Counted from the stretch's first letter, positions 25,284 to 34,604 are shown. The stretch is 64,000 nt of DNA from DATLZU01 sp035573855 (GCA_035573855.1 DATLZU010000034.1:1-64000), one strand, 5' to 3'. The notes: generated by a model not told the origin, from the letters alone. Made by a program: numbers and translations.

Positions 25284-28200
25284 TACGGGAAAGCTACCTG
25301 CGTGAATCGAATGAAAGGTCGCAAGTGAGCAGCGAACAACCCGACATGGCGGTTCCTGATGCAGCGGTGCGACTCAAGGCCGAGACCACCTTTGATCGCA
25401 ACGTCGTCGTCGTGGCCGGCGCCGGCACGGGCAAGACCACGCTCTTGGTCAATCGGCTGGTCAACCTGCTGATGAAAGAACCCGAACCGGTCGCCATGAC
25501 GAGGCTCGTCGCGCTGACTTTCACCAACAAGGCGGCCACGGAGATGAAGGTCCGGTTGCGGGAACGCCTGATCGCCTTGTCCCGTGCGGGGACGGTCGGG
25601 CCCTTCGAGCATGCGACCGCTCGACAGGTGGCGGCGCTGCGCGAGCGGTACGGCCTCTCGACGACCGCCGTCGCTGCGCGGGCGGACGCGGCGCTGAGGG
25701 ACCTGGAAAAGGCCCAGATCGGGACTCTCCATAGCTTCGCCGCGCATCTGTTGCGCCTGCATCCCTTGGAGAGCGGTGTGGATCCGGCATTCCAGGAAGA
25801 TGACGGCTTGCGGTTCGACGAACACTTTACCGCGCGCTGGGACCTGTGGCTGGATCAAGAACTGGGACAAGAAGGTCCCAACCATGCTGTCTGGCGGCGC
25901 GTGCTTGCGCACATGGAGCTCGACCAGGTGCGAGAGCTGGCCCGTTCGCTCTGCAGTGAGTTGGTGGATCTGGATGCGTTGCGGAGTCAGATCCGTGGCG
26001 GTCAGCTTGACCCCGCGCTGCGCGACTGGCTGGCGGCCGCTGGAGACCGGGCCGAGCGGCTTTTAGCCGCCCACGACCGTCCCAAGCGCCGGAAAATCGA
26101 GTCGATGCTAGCGGCCGCCGCCGCCGTGTTCCGCGCTGTGACGAACTGCGGGTTGGACGGATTGGCCGGCGTGGATGCCGGTGTGCGGCAGGAGCTGAAC
26201 CGAAATCTGGACACGCATGTCGCCAGCGGGTGGAGTGCGGAGGAGTTCGAAGAAGCTGCCGAGTTGATCGGCCGGGCGCAAGCGCTAGGGCAAGTCGATC
26301 AGCCGTTTTTCGGCGATCTGCTCGACTTGCTCGATCCTTTTGTGCGGGAAGTCCGGCGCACCTTTGTGGCAGATGGGTGGATATCGTTCGACGGCTTGCT
26401 GGCGAGAGCCCGCGGCCTCCTCCGCGATCACCCGCCGGTTCGGGAACGCATTAAACGGGAGTATCGCGCCGTGCTGGTGGATGAATTTCAGGACACTGAT
26501 CCGGTCCAGTATGAAATCATCTTGTATGTGGCGGAACGCCCCGGTCGCTGCGCCCGAAGTTGGCGGGAGATCGAATTGGAACCGGGAAAGTTGTTCATCG
26601 TCGGCGATCCCAAACAGTCCATCTACGCCTTCCGCCGTGCGGATATCGAGGCCTTCGATCGGGTCGTCCGCAAGATCCGCGAAGATGGCGGAGAGGAATT
26701 GTCCTTGCGGACGAACTTCCGCAGTCATGGTTCCGTGCTTGCGGCGGTCAATGAAGTGTTCGATCGACTGTTTGAGCGGCGGGAACATCTTCAGCCGGAA
26801 AACGTCCGGCTGGAAGTTCGACCGAACCGCCAGCCGGCCACAACCCAGACCGGAGTAAACCTGCGCCTGGTGAAACCAGCGGATGGCGAGGCCGCCTTCG
26901 ATGCCGCGGCCGCGACGCGCGCGGAGGCCGAGGCGCTGGCCCGCTGGCTCAAGGAGGAGGTCTTGGGCCGCGAAGCGGTGATGGACGAACGCGGGCAACG
27001 GGAGTCACTCAAGCCGGGCCACATCGCCCTGCTGTTCCGAAAGCTCACGCAGGCGGAACACTACCTTGAAGCCTTGCGGCGGCACGGCATTGCCTACATC
27101 ACGGACGGTGAAAAACATTTCTATCGCCGGCAAGAGGTCATCGATCTCGTGAACCTGCTCCGAATCTTGGAGAATCCGCATGATGCTGTCGCGTTGGTGG
27201 GTGTGCTCCGGTCACCCTTGGGCGGTGTCCCGGACAGGGCGCTCTATGAATTACGGGAGCGCCGGGCGCTCGACTATCGCCGGCCTGATCGCCTGGATGG
27301 ATGGGACAACCCGGCAGCGGTGAGCGTCCGTCTCCTGTACGGGAAGCTGGCGGAGCTCCGCCGGACGGTCGCTCGCCTGCCGTTGCCCGATGCGGTGGAG
27401 GCGATCTTCGATCGGCTGCCGATGCTGGAGCTGGCGGCGGCGTCGCTCCATGGGGAACAGGCGGTGGCCAATCTGATGAAGGTCCGGCAGACGGCCGCCT
27501 CCCTGGCCGATCGGCCTCATCTGACGTTGAGCGGATTCGTGGAATTGATGGTCGCCCGTCTGGAAGAACAGCCGGATGAAGCGGAAAGCCTGTTGGCGGA
27601 AGACTCGTTGGACGCCGTGCGCGTCCTGACGATCCATAAAGCCAAGGGGCTCGAATTTCCAGTGGTGATCCTGCCAGGGGTGCACCAGGGCGCGGGGTCC
27701 GGTGGGTCTCCTCCCATGGTGACGCACGATTGGTCCAGCAATACCTACGGTCTCACGATCGGCGACAAGCGGAATCTCGGCGCAGTGCTGACGCAGGCCA
27801 AGCTCCGGGCGCGGGAAGAGGCGGAACGGCGGCGCGTCCTCTATGTCGGCATGACTAGGGCCAAGGACTGGCTGGTGTTGTCCGGTGCCATCACGGCCCG
27901 GTCCGGACGCGACACGGTGCTAGCGCTGCTGAACGAGATAACCGAGGGTGACATCGGATCCGCGACCACGCCGGCACTGCGCGTCGGAGCGGTGACCATC
28001 CCTCATTGCGTCACGGTGCCGCCCGAGCGGAAGGGGGCTCGCCGAGGCTTCTCCCAGCCTGGCGTCGAGCCGGCGATCGATTGTGCGGCGCTGGCATCCG
28101 CCTGGCGTCGTCGAGAAGAGCAATGGCGAGCCGTTCGGGCGGCTCCACGCCGGTTGAGCCCGTCGATCATGAAGGCGGATGACCGAGAGCCGTGGTCCTC

Positions 28201-28756
28201 CGCGGGTTGGACGCGGGCGGATCGCGATCGCGGAGCACTGGTCGGCGTCCTTGCCCATCGCGTGTTGGAGGGGTGGGATTTTACGGCGGATCCCGTTCAT
28301 CTGGAGGAGCGGATCGACGTGATCTGCCGTGCCGGCGTTCCGCCCGAATGGCAAGACGACGCCGTCGCCATCATCGGTGAGCTCCGCGAGATGTTCAAAA
28401 TATTTATTGCTTCGGCGCCCTATGCGGCGCTCCGTCGCGCCACCGTGCTGGGGCGGGAAATCCCGTTTGCCATGAAGTGGGAAGGCGAGGGACGAGGGGC
28501 GAGGGGGGAGGGGGCAGGAAACAACGACGCCTGTGTGATGCACGGGGTCATCGATCTGGTCTATCGGCTTGACGGGCGGCTGTGGGTTGCCGATTATAAA
28601 ACCGACCGTGTGGGGATCGAGGAAGTGCGGGCGCGAGCGGAATCCTACCGGGATCAAGCCGTTATTTACACTGAAGCGCTCTCGCGCTGGTTGCGCGAAG
28701 GACGCCCGCAGTTTCAGTTCATCTTTCTGCGTCACGGGATTGCGGTGACGGTGTGA
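25280..28756 (+). CDS. AddA-like UvrD helicase-nuclease
   Basis: Superfamily 1A motifs are all present: VVVAGAGTGKTTLLVNRL (about 47), VDEFQDTDPVQYE (about 401), VGDPKQSIYAFRRAD (about 441), LTIHKAKGLEFPVVILPG (about 780) and RRVLYVGMTRAKDWLVLSG (about 855). A C-terminal RecB nuclease follows, with VMHGVIDLVYRLDG and WVADYKTDRV. It should be the motor and nuclease that processes DNA ends with the AddB-like partner. The GTG start overlaps the upstream stop; another GTG 45 bases later has an AAAGG before it and is possible. A purine-rich low-complexity tract encodes EGEGRGARGEGAG just before the nuclease motif. Confidence 0.88.
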   Translation: MIRESYLRESNERSQVSSEQPDMAVPDAAVRLKAETTFDRNVVVVAGAGTGKTTLLVNRLVNLLMKEPEPVAMTRLVALTFTNKAATEMKVRLRERLIALSRAGTVGPFEHATARQVAALRERYGLSTTAVAARADAALRDLEKAQIGTLHSFAAHLLRLHPLESGVDPAFQEDDGLRFDEHFTARWDLWLDQELGQEGPNHAVWRRVLAHMELDQVRELARSLCSELVDLDALRSQIRGGQLDPALRDWLAAAGDRAERLLAAHDRPKRRKIESMLAAAAAVFRAVTNCGLDGLAGVDAGVRQELNRNLDTHVASGWSAEEFEEAAELIGRAQALGQVDQPFFGDLLDLLDPFVREVRRTFVADGWISFDGLLARARGLLRDHPPVRERIKREYRAVLVDEFQDTDPVQYEIILYVAERPGRCARSWREIELEPGKLFIVGDPKQSIYAFRRADIEAFDRVVRKIREDGGEELSLRTNFRSHGSVLAAVNEVFDRLFERREHLQPENVRLEVRPNRQPATTQTGVNLRLVKPADGEAAFDAAAATRAEAEALARWLKEEVLGREAVMDERGQRESLKPGHIALLFRKLTQAEHYLEALRRHGIAYITDGEKHFYRRQEVIDLVNLLRILENPHDAVALVGVLRSPLGGVPDRALYELRERRALDYRRPDRLDGWDNPAAVSVRLLYGKLAELRRTVARLPLPDAVEAIFDRLPMLELAAASLHGEQAVANLMKVRQTAASLADRPHLTLSGFVELMVARLEEQPDEAESLLAEDSLDAVRVLTIHKAKGLEFPVVILPGVHQGAGSGGSPPMVTHDWSSNTYGLTIGDKRNLGAVLTQAKLRAREEAERRRVLYVGMTRAKDWLVLSGAITARSGRDTVLALLNEITEGDIGSATTPALRVGAVTIPHCVTVPPERKGARRGFSQPGVEPAIDCAALASAWRRREEQWRAVRAAPRRLSPSIMKADDREPWSSAGWTRADRDRGALVGVLAHRVLEGWDFTADPVHLEERIDVICRAGVPPEWQDDAVAIIGELREMFKIFIASAPYAALRRATVLGREIPFAMKWEGEGRGARGEGAGNNDACVMHGVIDLVYRLDGRLWVADYKTDRVGIEEVRARAESYRDQAVIYTEALSRWLREGRPQFQFIFLRHGIAVTV

Positions 28757-28772
28757 AGGAAGGGGGGGGACT

Positions 28773-29183
28773 GTGCGTCGATGGGCGGTGAGTGTCATGA
28801 CAGCACTTGTTTTGGGCGGCTGCATCGGCTCTCAGGAAGTTCAACAGCGGACCCTCCATGCGCCGTCCGGTACGCCGCCTGCCGCCGCGGCGAAGCTGGA
28901 AGAAGGCAACGCACTCTACGCGGCCCGCGACTGGGCTGGGGCGAAGGCGGCCTATGTCTCCGCCATCGAATTGCATCCCACGTTGGCGGAAGCGCATTAC
29001 AACCTGGGGCTGGTCTTGGAACGGCTGGGGGACGGCAAGGGCGCGAGAAAGCATTACATCGAGGCGGCGAACTTGGCGCCCGGCCATAAGGTGATCTGGG
29101 ATGCGCCTCCGCTCCGCGGTTACGGCTCGTTTGAAGAGGAGCGGTTGAAAGGCAAGTCGTTTTTGGATGCCGCTCCGCGCTGA
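28773..29183 (+). CDS. TPR lipoprotein
   Basis: A GTG start gives 136 residues with a lipoprotein signal (AVSVMTALVLGGC, Cys17). Tetratricopeptide motifs follow, LEEGNALYAARDWAGAKAAY and AEAHYNLGLVLERLGDGKGA. Mature protein should be membrane-anchored in the periplasm and mediate protein contacts. It begins 16 bases after the AddA-like gene. Confidence 0.8.
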   Translation: MRRWAVSVMTALVLGGCIGSQEVQQRTLHAPSGTPPAAAAKLEEGNALYAARDWAGAKAAYVSAIELHPTLAEAHYNLGLVLERLGDGKGARKHYIEAANLAPGHKVIWDAPPLRGYGSFEEERLKGKSFLDAAPR

Positions 29184-29206
29184 GGGAACGGCGGGGGTCT
29201 GACAGG

Positions 29207-29593
29207 ATGGCCCGGCGGCGGCGCGTTCTGGCGCTCTCGGAGGAAGAATTCGCTGCCCTCGTGCAACAGGCGCTCGACAGCCTGCCTCCCGACTACGCCA
29301 AACTACTCGGCAACGTCGCGGTTGTGGTGGAAGATGAGCCTCCGCGCGAGGTGCTGGAGGATCTGGAGTTGGAATCGGAAGACGATCTCCTCGGCTTGTA
29401 CCAGGGCGCGCCGTTGGACAGCGAATCGTTTTTCCACGCTGGGGGTCAGTTGCCGGCGCGGATCGCCATTTATCGTGGGCCGATCTTACGGCTGTGTCGC
29501 ACGAAAGCCGAGGTGGTCCGGGAGGTCCGGGATACGGTGGTCCATGAGATCGGCCACCACTTCGGACTGGATGATGAGGAGATGCCGTATTGA
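29207..29593 (+). CDS. Minimal zincin-like metallopeptidase family protein
   Basis: This 128-residue protein carries the zinc-protease motif VVHEIGHHFGLDDEEM (His113, Glu114, His117) close to its C-terminus, as in the PF06262 family of short zincin-like proteins. The N-terminal part is acidic (EDEPPREVLEDLELESEDD). No signal peptide is visible, so it is cytoplasmic. Substrates of the family are not known. It is convergent with lgt, with 14 bases between the stops. Confidence 0.85.
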   Translation: MARRRRVLALSEEEFAALVQQALDSLPPDYAKLLGNVAVVVEDEPPREVLEDLELESEDDLLGLYQGAPLDSESFFHAGGQLPARIAIYRGPILRLCRTKAEVVREVRDTVVHEIGHHFGLDDEEMPY

Positions 29594-29600
29594 AAAATCG

Positions 29601-29627
29601 TGACGCGTCACGTGCCACGTTTCGCGG
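29601..29627. repeat. Degenerate TCACG heptad tract
   Basis: TGACGCG, TCACGTG, CCACGTT and TCGCGGA follow one another with a seven-base period. The tract encodes the last codons and stop of lgt on the opposite strand. A cleaner copy lies at 38318. Confidence 0.4.
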
Positions 29628-30399
29628 ACTTTTGATACCCCACCGCCAGCATGAAGGCGCCGACCAGAATCATGGGGGCCGAGAGGACCTGGCCCATCGA
29701 GAACGGGCCGAAGATGAAACCCAGATGCTGGTCCGGTTCGCGGAAGAACTCCACCACCAGCCGGCACAATCCGTAGCCGGTGATGAAGCTCCAGAAGACC
29801 GTGCCCGGGGGCGTCGGCCGCCGCCCGATCCACCACAGGACAACGAACAGCAGCAGGCCTTCCAGCCCCGCCTCGTAAAGTTGGGACGGATGCCGGCACT
29901 CAGGTCCCCCGCCAGGAAAGACCATGCACCATTCCACGTTCGTCGGCCTGCCATACAACTCGCCGTTGATGAAATTGCCGATCCGGCCCAGGCCCAAGCC
30001 AATCGGTGTGGCAGAAGCGGCCAGGTCGGCTACCGTATAGACCGGGATGCCGCGCCGCCTGCTGAACCACCACAGCGCGATGATTGTTCCGATGAGGCCG
30101 CCGTGGAAAGACATGCCGCCTTCCCAGACCGCGATGATTTTCGCGGGATGTTCGAGGTAGTACGAGAAATTGTAGAACAGCGTATAGCCGAGGCGCCCGC
30201 CTATGAAGACGCCCACCGCTGCATAGACGATCATGTCGTAGATTTGATCTGCAGTCAGCGCCAGTTGCCGAGCGGCCGCTTTCGCCTTGATGAGAAAATA
30301 CGCGGCCGTCAGTCCGATCAGGTACATGAGCCCGTACCAGCGGAACTGCAAGGGCCCGATTCGGAGAAAAACGGGATCGATGTTCGGATAGGGAATCAC
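29608..30399 (-). CDS. lgt: Prolipoprotein diacylglyceryl transferase
   Basis: Lgt transfers diacylglycerol from phosphatidylglycerol to the lipobox cysteine of prolipoproteins in the inner membrane. The 263 residues include several membrane segments and the family signatures FRWYGLMYLIGL, GGMSFHGGLIG (His near 100), LGLGRIGNFINGELYGRPT (Arg and Asn-Gly-Glu near 145) and HPSQLYEAGLEGLLLF. Length is normal. The final KRGT and stop are encoded by the heptad tract. Several lipoproteins are encoded nearby, but lgt stands alone on this strand. Confidence 0.95.
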   Translation of the reverse strand: MIPYPNIDPVFLRIGPLQFRWYGLMYLIGLTAAYFLIKAKAAARQLALTADQIYDMIVYAAVGVFIGGRLGYTLFYNFSYYLEHPAKIIAVWEGGMSFHGGLIGTIIALWWFSRRRGIPVYTVADLAASATPIGLGLGRIGNFINGELYGRPTNVEWCMVFPGGGPECRHPSQLYEAGLEGLLLFVVLWWIGRRPTPPGTVFWSFITGYGLCRLVVEFFREPDQHLGFIFGPFSMGQVLSAPMILVGAFMLAVGYQKSAKRGT

Positions 30400-30526
30400 G
30401 TCAGTTGCCGCAACGGATCATCCTTGCAAAAGCGCGGCGATCATAAAAGAGGAAGGGCGGGGTTTGCAAGGTGACGCGTTGAGGAAGGCAGGTGCGCACG
30501 AAAACCTGCGGCGGTATCATACGACC

Positions 30527-31636
30527 ATGCCGGTTATCGGACACCTTGGACTGATGTCCGCGTTGGGTACGGTCGCCGTCGCATTCTCCTCAGGTTGGGC
30601 GGCCGGCTTCTCAGACGTTCCTTCGGATGGACGCCTCGCGCAGTCGTTCGCGACCGCAGGGGTCTCTTCGCCTCGGACCCTGGACGGCGAAGAACTGCTC
30701 CGGATCGGCGATATCCATGAAGTGCAGAATCATCTCCAAGAAGCCATGCCGTATTATCAACGGGCCTTGGCGGCGTTTCGCGCCACGAAGAATCGGCGGG
30801 GAGAGGCGACCAGCTTGATGCGCATCGGGGCGATCCAGGAGCGCCAGGGGAACGTGCGTGCCGCCATGGAATCCGTGGCCGGCGCCGCGGCGATCTTTCA
30901 AACGCTTCCGGACAAAGCCGCCTACGCCCGATCGCTGCTGCAACGCGGTCGCCTTTCGGCAGCGCTCGGCGATCGCGTCGCCGCGGAGCGGTCCTATGAA
31001 CAGGCGCTCGCCCTGTTTCGACAGGTGCGCGATCTTCATGCGTGGACGGAGGGTGCGATCCTGCTCGGCCACCTACGCATCGACGACGGACGGATCGAAC
31101 ACGGGCTTGCGTTGCTGGACGAAGCGCTGTCGGAAGCGCGTCAGCGCCAAGACTGGGGACAGGAGGCGAACGCACTGACGATCATTGCCGGCGCGTATGC
31201 GCGTCAGGAACGCCTGGAGGAGGCGAAGCGGTTGTATGAGCAGGCCCTTCGTTTGACGGAGCAACAACGAGACCAACGAGCTGAAGCGGGAATCCGAGTC
31301 GTGCTGGCTACACTTGATGCGGGTCTTGGCTTGCATGATGAGGGGATCGTGATGGCCAAGAAGGCCTTGGCGCTTCATCAGGCCCTCCACGACCGGGCGC
31401 GGGAAGCCGATACCTTGGCGTTGCTGGGCTCCCTGTATCAGCTTCAGGGCGACCTGGCCAGCGCTATGGAACACCATGAACGCGCCCTGGCGCTGTATCG
31501 AGCATTGCGGGATCGGGCGCGGGAAGCCGGGAGCCTGGTGAATCTGGCGGTTGTGTACGAGGCTCAAGGTGCGCGGGAGGACGCCCGTGAAACCCGAGGA
31601 AAAGCGATCTTTCTGCTGCAATCTCTCTCGCCGTAA
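30527..31636 (+). CDS. Exported tetratricopeptide-repeat protein
   Basis: Starting at MPVIGHLGLMSALGTVAVAF gives a signal peptide and about nine TPR units, for example LRIGDIHEVQNHLQEAMPYY, RIGAIQERQGNVRAAMES, LLGSLYQLQGDLASAMEHHE and NLAVVYEAQGAREDARE. The 369 residues are almost entirely repeats with no catalytic domain, so a scaffolding role is likely. A longer in-frame upstream start would add 21 residues before the signal peptide and is less plausible. No clear ribosome-binding site is seen. Confidence 0.78.
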   Translation: MPVIGHLGLMSALGTVAVAFSSGWAAGFSDVPSDGRLAQSFATAGVSSPRTLDGEELLRIGDIHEVQNHLQEAMPYYQRALAAFRATKNRRGEATSLMRIGAIQERQGNVRAAMESVAGAAAIFQTLPDKAAYARSLLQRGRLSAALGDRVAAERSYEQALALFRQVRDLHAWTEGAILLGHLRIDDGRIEHGLALLDEALSEARQRQDWGQEANALTIIAGAYARQERLEEAKRLYEQALRLTEQQRDQRAEAGIRVVLATLDAGLGLHDEGIVMAKKALALHQALHDRAREADTLALLGSLYQLQGDLASAMEHHERALALYRALRDRAREAGSLVNLAVVYEAQGAREDARETRGKAIFLLQSLSP

Positions 31637-31884
31637 CTCCTTGTCCAGAGCGGCTCTGCGCCGATCCATGTGTCGCGTTTTTGAAACCGGTCACGCCACA
31701 CCTGTGGAGAAAACGCCACGAGCTTGCTTGCGACTGTTTGACGGCTGTACGTCAACCACGCGATTTTGGCGGTCGTTCGCCCAATTCGATTCTGGCACGG
31801 TTGGTGCTGTATGATGAAATCGAACGCTCGAGCGGTTCAGGCAGACCTGTCACATCTGTTTGAGTGAGGAAGGAGGGTTTCAAC

Positions 31885-32145
31885 ATGTCAACCGAAGGAC
31901 GTCGGATTGCGAAAGTGGCGGCATTGGTCGCCGGCGGAGCGGTAGTAGGCGCGGGCTTGGGGCTATTGTTCGCCCCGCAGTCCGGAGCGGAGACGCGGCG
32001 CACGATCGGGCGTTATGCCAAGCGCGCCCAAATCCAAGCGATGCGTTTCGGGCGCGCCGTGAAGTCCGGTGTGACCGAAGCCGTCGAACGCGGGAAACAC
32101 CTTATACAGAAGCGTGACCAAAAACCCGTCGTCGAAGCGGCTTAA
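31885..32145 (+). CDS. YtxH-domain small membrane protein
   Basis: The 86-residue protein has an N-terminal glycine-rich transmembrane segment, VAALVAGGAVVGAGLGLLFAP, directly followed by QSGAETRRTIGRYAKRAQ, the pattern of YtxH/gas-vesicle-GvpP-like stress proteins. The C-terminal half is a basic amphipathic helix. AGGAGG precedes the start by about 10 bases. The 250 bases upstream contain no supported gene. Confidence 0.82.
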   Translation: MSTEGRRIAKVAALVAGGAVVGAGLGLLFAPQSGAETRRTIGRYAKRAQIQAMRFGRAVKSGVTEAVERGKHLIQKRDQKPVVEAA

Positions 32146-32180
32146 TATCGACGCCCGGTTCATTCTCATTTCCTGTCTCT

Positions 32181-32224
32181 CCACCGACGGCCTGCCGTCC
32201 CTGTCGGCAACAGGCCGTCGGTGG
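32181..32224. repeat. Perfect 14-bp inverted repeat, 16-base loop
   Basis: CCACCGACGGCCTG and CAGGCCGTCGGTGG pair perfectly. The hairpin lies between the YtxH gene and tRNA-Leu. No T run follows on either strand, so it is not a standard intrinsic terminator, though it may still end the YtxH transcript. Confidence 0.6.
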
Positions 32225-32296
32225 GCCGCTCCTTGACCCCCTCGTTCCCGGGTGTTAGAGTCACGCCCGCTTTAGCTTCGATCTTTTCCCGGACAG

Positions 32297-32386
32297 GCCG
32301 GAGTGGCGGAACAGGCAGACGCCAGGGACTTAAAATCCCTTGGGCTCACAAGGCCCGTACCGGTTCGAGCCCGGTCTCCGGCACCA
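32297..32386 (+). tRNA. tRNA-Leu (anticodon UAA)
   Basis: The acceptor arm GCCGGAG pairs with CTCCGGC, followed by A and an encoded CCA. The anticodon stem AGGGA/TCCCT carries the loop CTTAAAA, so the anticodon is TAA. The long variable arm (TTGGGCTCACAAGGCCC region) and T loop GGTTCGAGCC are typical of a class II leucine tRNA. Confidence 0.95.
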
Positions 32387-32743
32387 CCGCTCCTTCAAAT
32401 CTTTAATCTTTACAGGCTGCACCGCACTGCTCCGCTGAGAGCGGAGCGTTGTGCCCGAAAGCGGAGCGCGTGACAGATCCGGTCTTGCTTTGCTGGACTG
32501 TGCTGTTCTTCAGCGACTTATCGTGATGCTCACCTGATCACGGGCGGGACCTTTGCGCGGCGCGTCCTTTCGTTTTTGCCGATGGCCCGGCATGCCTCAT
32601 CCACAGATCGGTTCACTGGCTTTCGGAAGGCCGGGTGTTTGTCCGGGAAGGCGGACATCGTGTTAAAACTCAAACGGGGCCCCTGCATTTCCTCCTTGCA
32701 GTGCTATACTTCGCCTAGGCTTGCTAACATAATAGGTGTTCCC
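32387..32743 (+). other. Non-coding gap after tRNA-Leu
   Basis: No gene is supported. An 8-bp hairpin GCTCCGCT/AGCGGAGC lies at 32429-32447, with a second AGCGGAGCG soon after. At 32702-32710 TGCTATACT is a good extended -10 element for the following gene, though its -35 is poor. An in-frame extension of that gene through this region is unlikely to be real. Confidence 0.4.
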
Positions 32744-33511
32744 ATGGATATTCAGACCGGCATCATCATTCCCGAGATCCTGCCGTACCTGGTCGCTCTT
32801 CTGGCTCTGTTGGTCGTCTGGCAGTACTACCAGATGCAAATTCTGAAAGGCCGCATCCTGGCAGTTGATATCTTCGATCGGTCCGGAGTCAGGATGTATC
32901 TGTTCATCGTCCCGGCTGACAAGAGCACGTGTACGATTTGCCGGGAAGCTCACGGCAAAGCGCTTCTGCCCAGTGTCGTGGCCAAAAAGCAGTTCATCCC
33001 GTTGCGGGGTCGATGTACGAATCCCATGGGGTGCGGCGGTCTGTTAGTTGGAATCTACGGCGCATGGCCGGAGGCCCGGCACGTGGTAGAGCGACTGCGA
33101 ACCGCCAAGACTACCGGCACCGTCCAGTTGACCGGACCAGAGCTCTCCGCGCTGATCAACGGACCCTGGGAACGTAGTATCAGCGCGGCGGCTGATCGGG
33201 TGGCGGTTCACATGTTGGAAGCGATGGTGGTGGAAGAATCCAAACCGGATACCGCAATGGTCAATTATCGATACGTCATTGAACAGGCCCAAGAGATGCG
33301 GCATCTCCATTTCGTCGTCCCCGCGTACTTCCGCCTTGTCGAGCTGCTGACTCGCCAGGGACGTTTCCGGGATGTCATCGACCTGATCGGGCAGTTCGAG
33401 TCGCGGTATAAAGATCGGCATGCCGGGCCCTATCTTCCCACCGAGACCCAACGCGGCCTGATGTCGATCAAGAAATCCCGCCTTGCGGTCCAACTCAAAC
33501 CGGCTCAGTGA
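32744..33511 (+). CDS. Membrane-anchored hypothetical protein with Cys motifs
   Basis: Starting at MDIQTGIIIPEILPYL gives 255 residues with one N-terminal membrane segment (LPYLVALLALLVVWQYY). A soluble part follows with STCTICREAHGKALLP and GRCTNPMGCGG, which could bind a metal or form disulfides. The rest is helical with a TPR-like stretch (HFVVPAYFRLVELLTRQGRFRD). The upstream in-frame ATG at 32576 would add 56 residues of non-coding character. I do not recognise the family. Confidence 0.65.
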   Translation: MDIQTGIIIPEILPYLVALLALLVVWQYYQMQILKGRILAVDIFDRSGVRMYLFIVPADKSTCTICREAHGKALLPSVVAKKQFIPLRGRCTNPMGCGGLLVGIYGAWPEARHVVERLRTAKTTGTVQLTGPELSALINGPWERSISAAADRVAVHMLEAMVVEESKPDTAMVNYRYVIEQAQEMRHLHFVVPAYFRLVELLTRQGRFRDVIDLIGQFESRYKDRHAGPYLPTETQRGLMSIKKSRLAVQLKPAQ

Positions 33512-33562
33512 GCCCGTCGTCAGTCGCGGGAAAAGGTTTTCCTTACGCAGGAGCGGCGGCGT

Positions 33563-33904
33563 CTACAGGGATTTCAAAACACGGCGGAGCCGTGTTTCCT
33601 GGTCTGGATGCACCTGCAAGAAGTCCAAGCCGAAGTGTTTTCCGAGCGACCAGCGCACGACGGCCAGATCGATATGCAGCGGGGTATGAAGAGAAGGAGC
33701 CTCGATATGCAGTTCGAGAAACGTGCCAATCGGAAGGGTGGTCTCCGCTTTGATTCCGCACCCGCCGTGCGAGATGTTGAGCACCAGACCTCGTCCGACG
33801 ACTTGATCGCCTGAATAGGCGACCGCCAGACTGACTTCATAACGCTGATGATCGCGAAGATCCAAGCCGGCTTTGTCTTTTCCGCGACGGCGGCGTGTCA
33901 GCAT
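33563..33904 (-). CDS. PilZ-domain protein (putative c-di-GMP receptor)
   Basis: From MLTRRRRGKDK the 113-residue protein is a single PilZ domain. The c-di-GMP-binding residues appear as DHQRYEVSL (Arg of the RxxxR-type region) and LNISHGGCGI (the D/N-x-S-x-x-G motif), then FGLDFLQVHPDQE. The first arginine motif is partly degenerate, so binding is likely but not certain. It lies 10 bases after the zinc-ribbon membrane gene on the same strand. Confidence 0.8.
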   Translation of the reverse strand: MLTRRRRGKDKAGLDLRDHQRYEVSLAVAYSGDQVVGRGLVLNISHGGCGIKAETTLPIGTFLELHIEAPSLHTPLHIDLAVVRWSLGKHFGLDFLQVHPDQETRLRRVLKSL

Positions 33905-33914
33905 GCAGGAACCC

Positions 33915-34463
33915 TCACCATTTTCCAAGCCATCCCCGGCAGCCGGCGTAGTAGGACACTCCCGCGATTGCCAGAATAACCAGCCCATGGATTGCCTGTT
34001 CTGCGACGATGACGGGGTTCGTGATACGAGCGAACAATATCAGCGCGGCGGCCACCACGGTGATGCCGAAGGTCACCCGTTTGGGGCAGAGCGGCAGCTG
34101 TCGTTCCTCGTAGGCCCGGGCGATCCACACTCCGACCCAACCCACTGCGCCGATCACCAGGGCGCCGCCCAAATCGGCTAATCCGATCCAGAGGCTGTCC
34201 CAGGCCAGTTCGGCGGAGTCACGGCCGGTGACGGATTGTTGCAACCTCTGCCACTCGGCCGTTGCCAGAACCAACCAGATCAACGCCGAACCGATCAGAA
34301 AGTGGCGTTTCCGCATTTCCTTGGACCAACCGGCCAGGCGCGGCTTCTCCGCTGTTGGCGCGACCCGACGCCGCTGGATCTGAGGAACCAGATCGTATCC
34401 GCACTCGCAAGTCAACACGCCGTCGGCGTTCGTCAGCAGGCAACGGGGACATTCAATAGGCAT
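33915..34463 (-). CDS. Zinc-ribbon membrane protein, function unknown
   Basis: The N-terminus MPIECPRCLLTNADG with LTCECGYDL forms a four-cysteine zinc ribbon. Three or four membrane helices follow (HFLIGSALIWLVLATAE, LGGALVIGAVGWVGVWIA, ITVVAAALILFARI, GLVILAIAGVSYYAG). It has 182 residues and probably shares a transcript with the PilZ gene. No family function is evident. Confidence 0.72.
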   Translation of the reverse strand: MPIECPRCLLTNADGVLTCECGYDLVPQIQRRRVAPTAEKPRLAGWSKEMRKRHFLIGSALIWLVLATAEWQRLQQSVTGRDSAELAWDSLWIGLADLGGALVIGAVGWVGVWIARAYEERQLPLCPKRVTFGITVVAAALILFARITNPVIVAEQAIHGLVILAIAGVSYYAGCRGWLGKW

Positions 34464-34604
34464 TGGTCGATTCGGTAAAGGTCGGCGACTCGTGTTACAA
34501 TCCGGCCGTCCCGCCGCCGGGTCCGGCCGACGCCGCCGGATGGGCGTCCCGGCTCTTTGCTATTCGGTCCTCGTGCGGGTAAATGAACACGGACATTATC
34601 GGCC

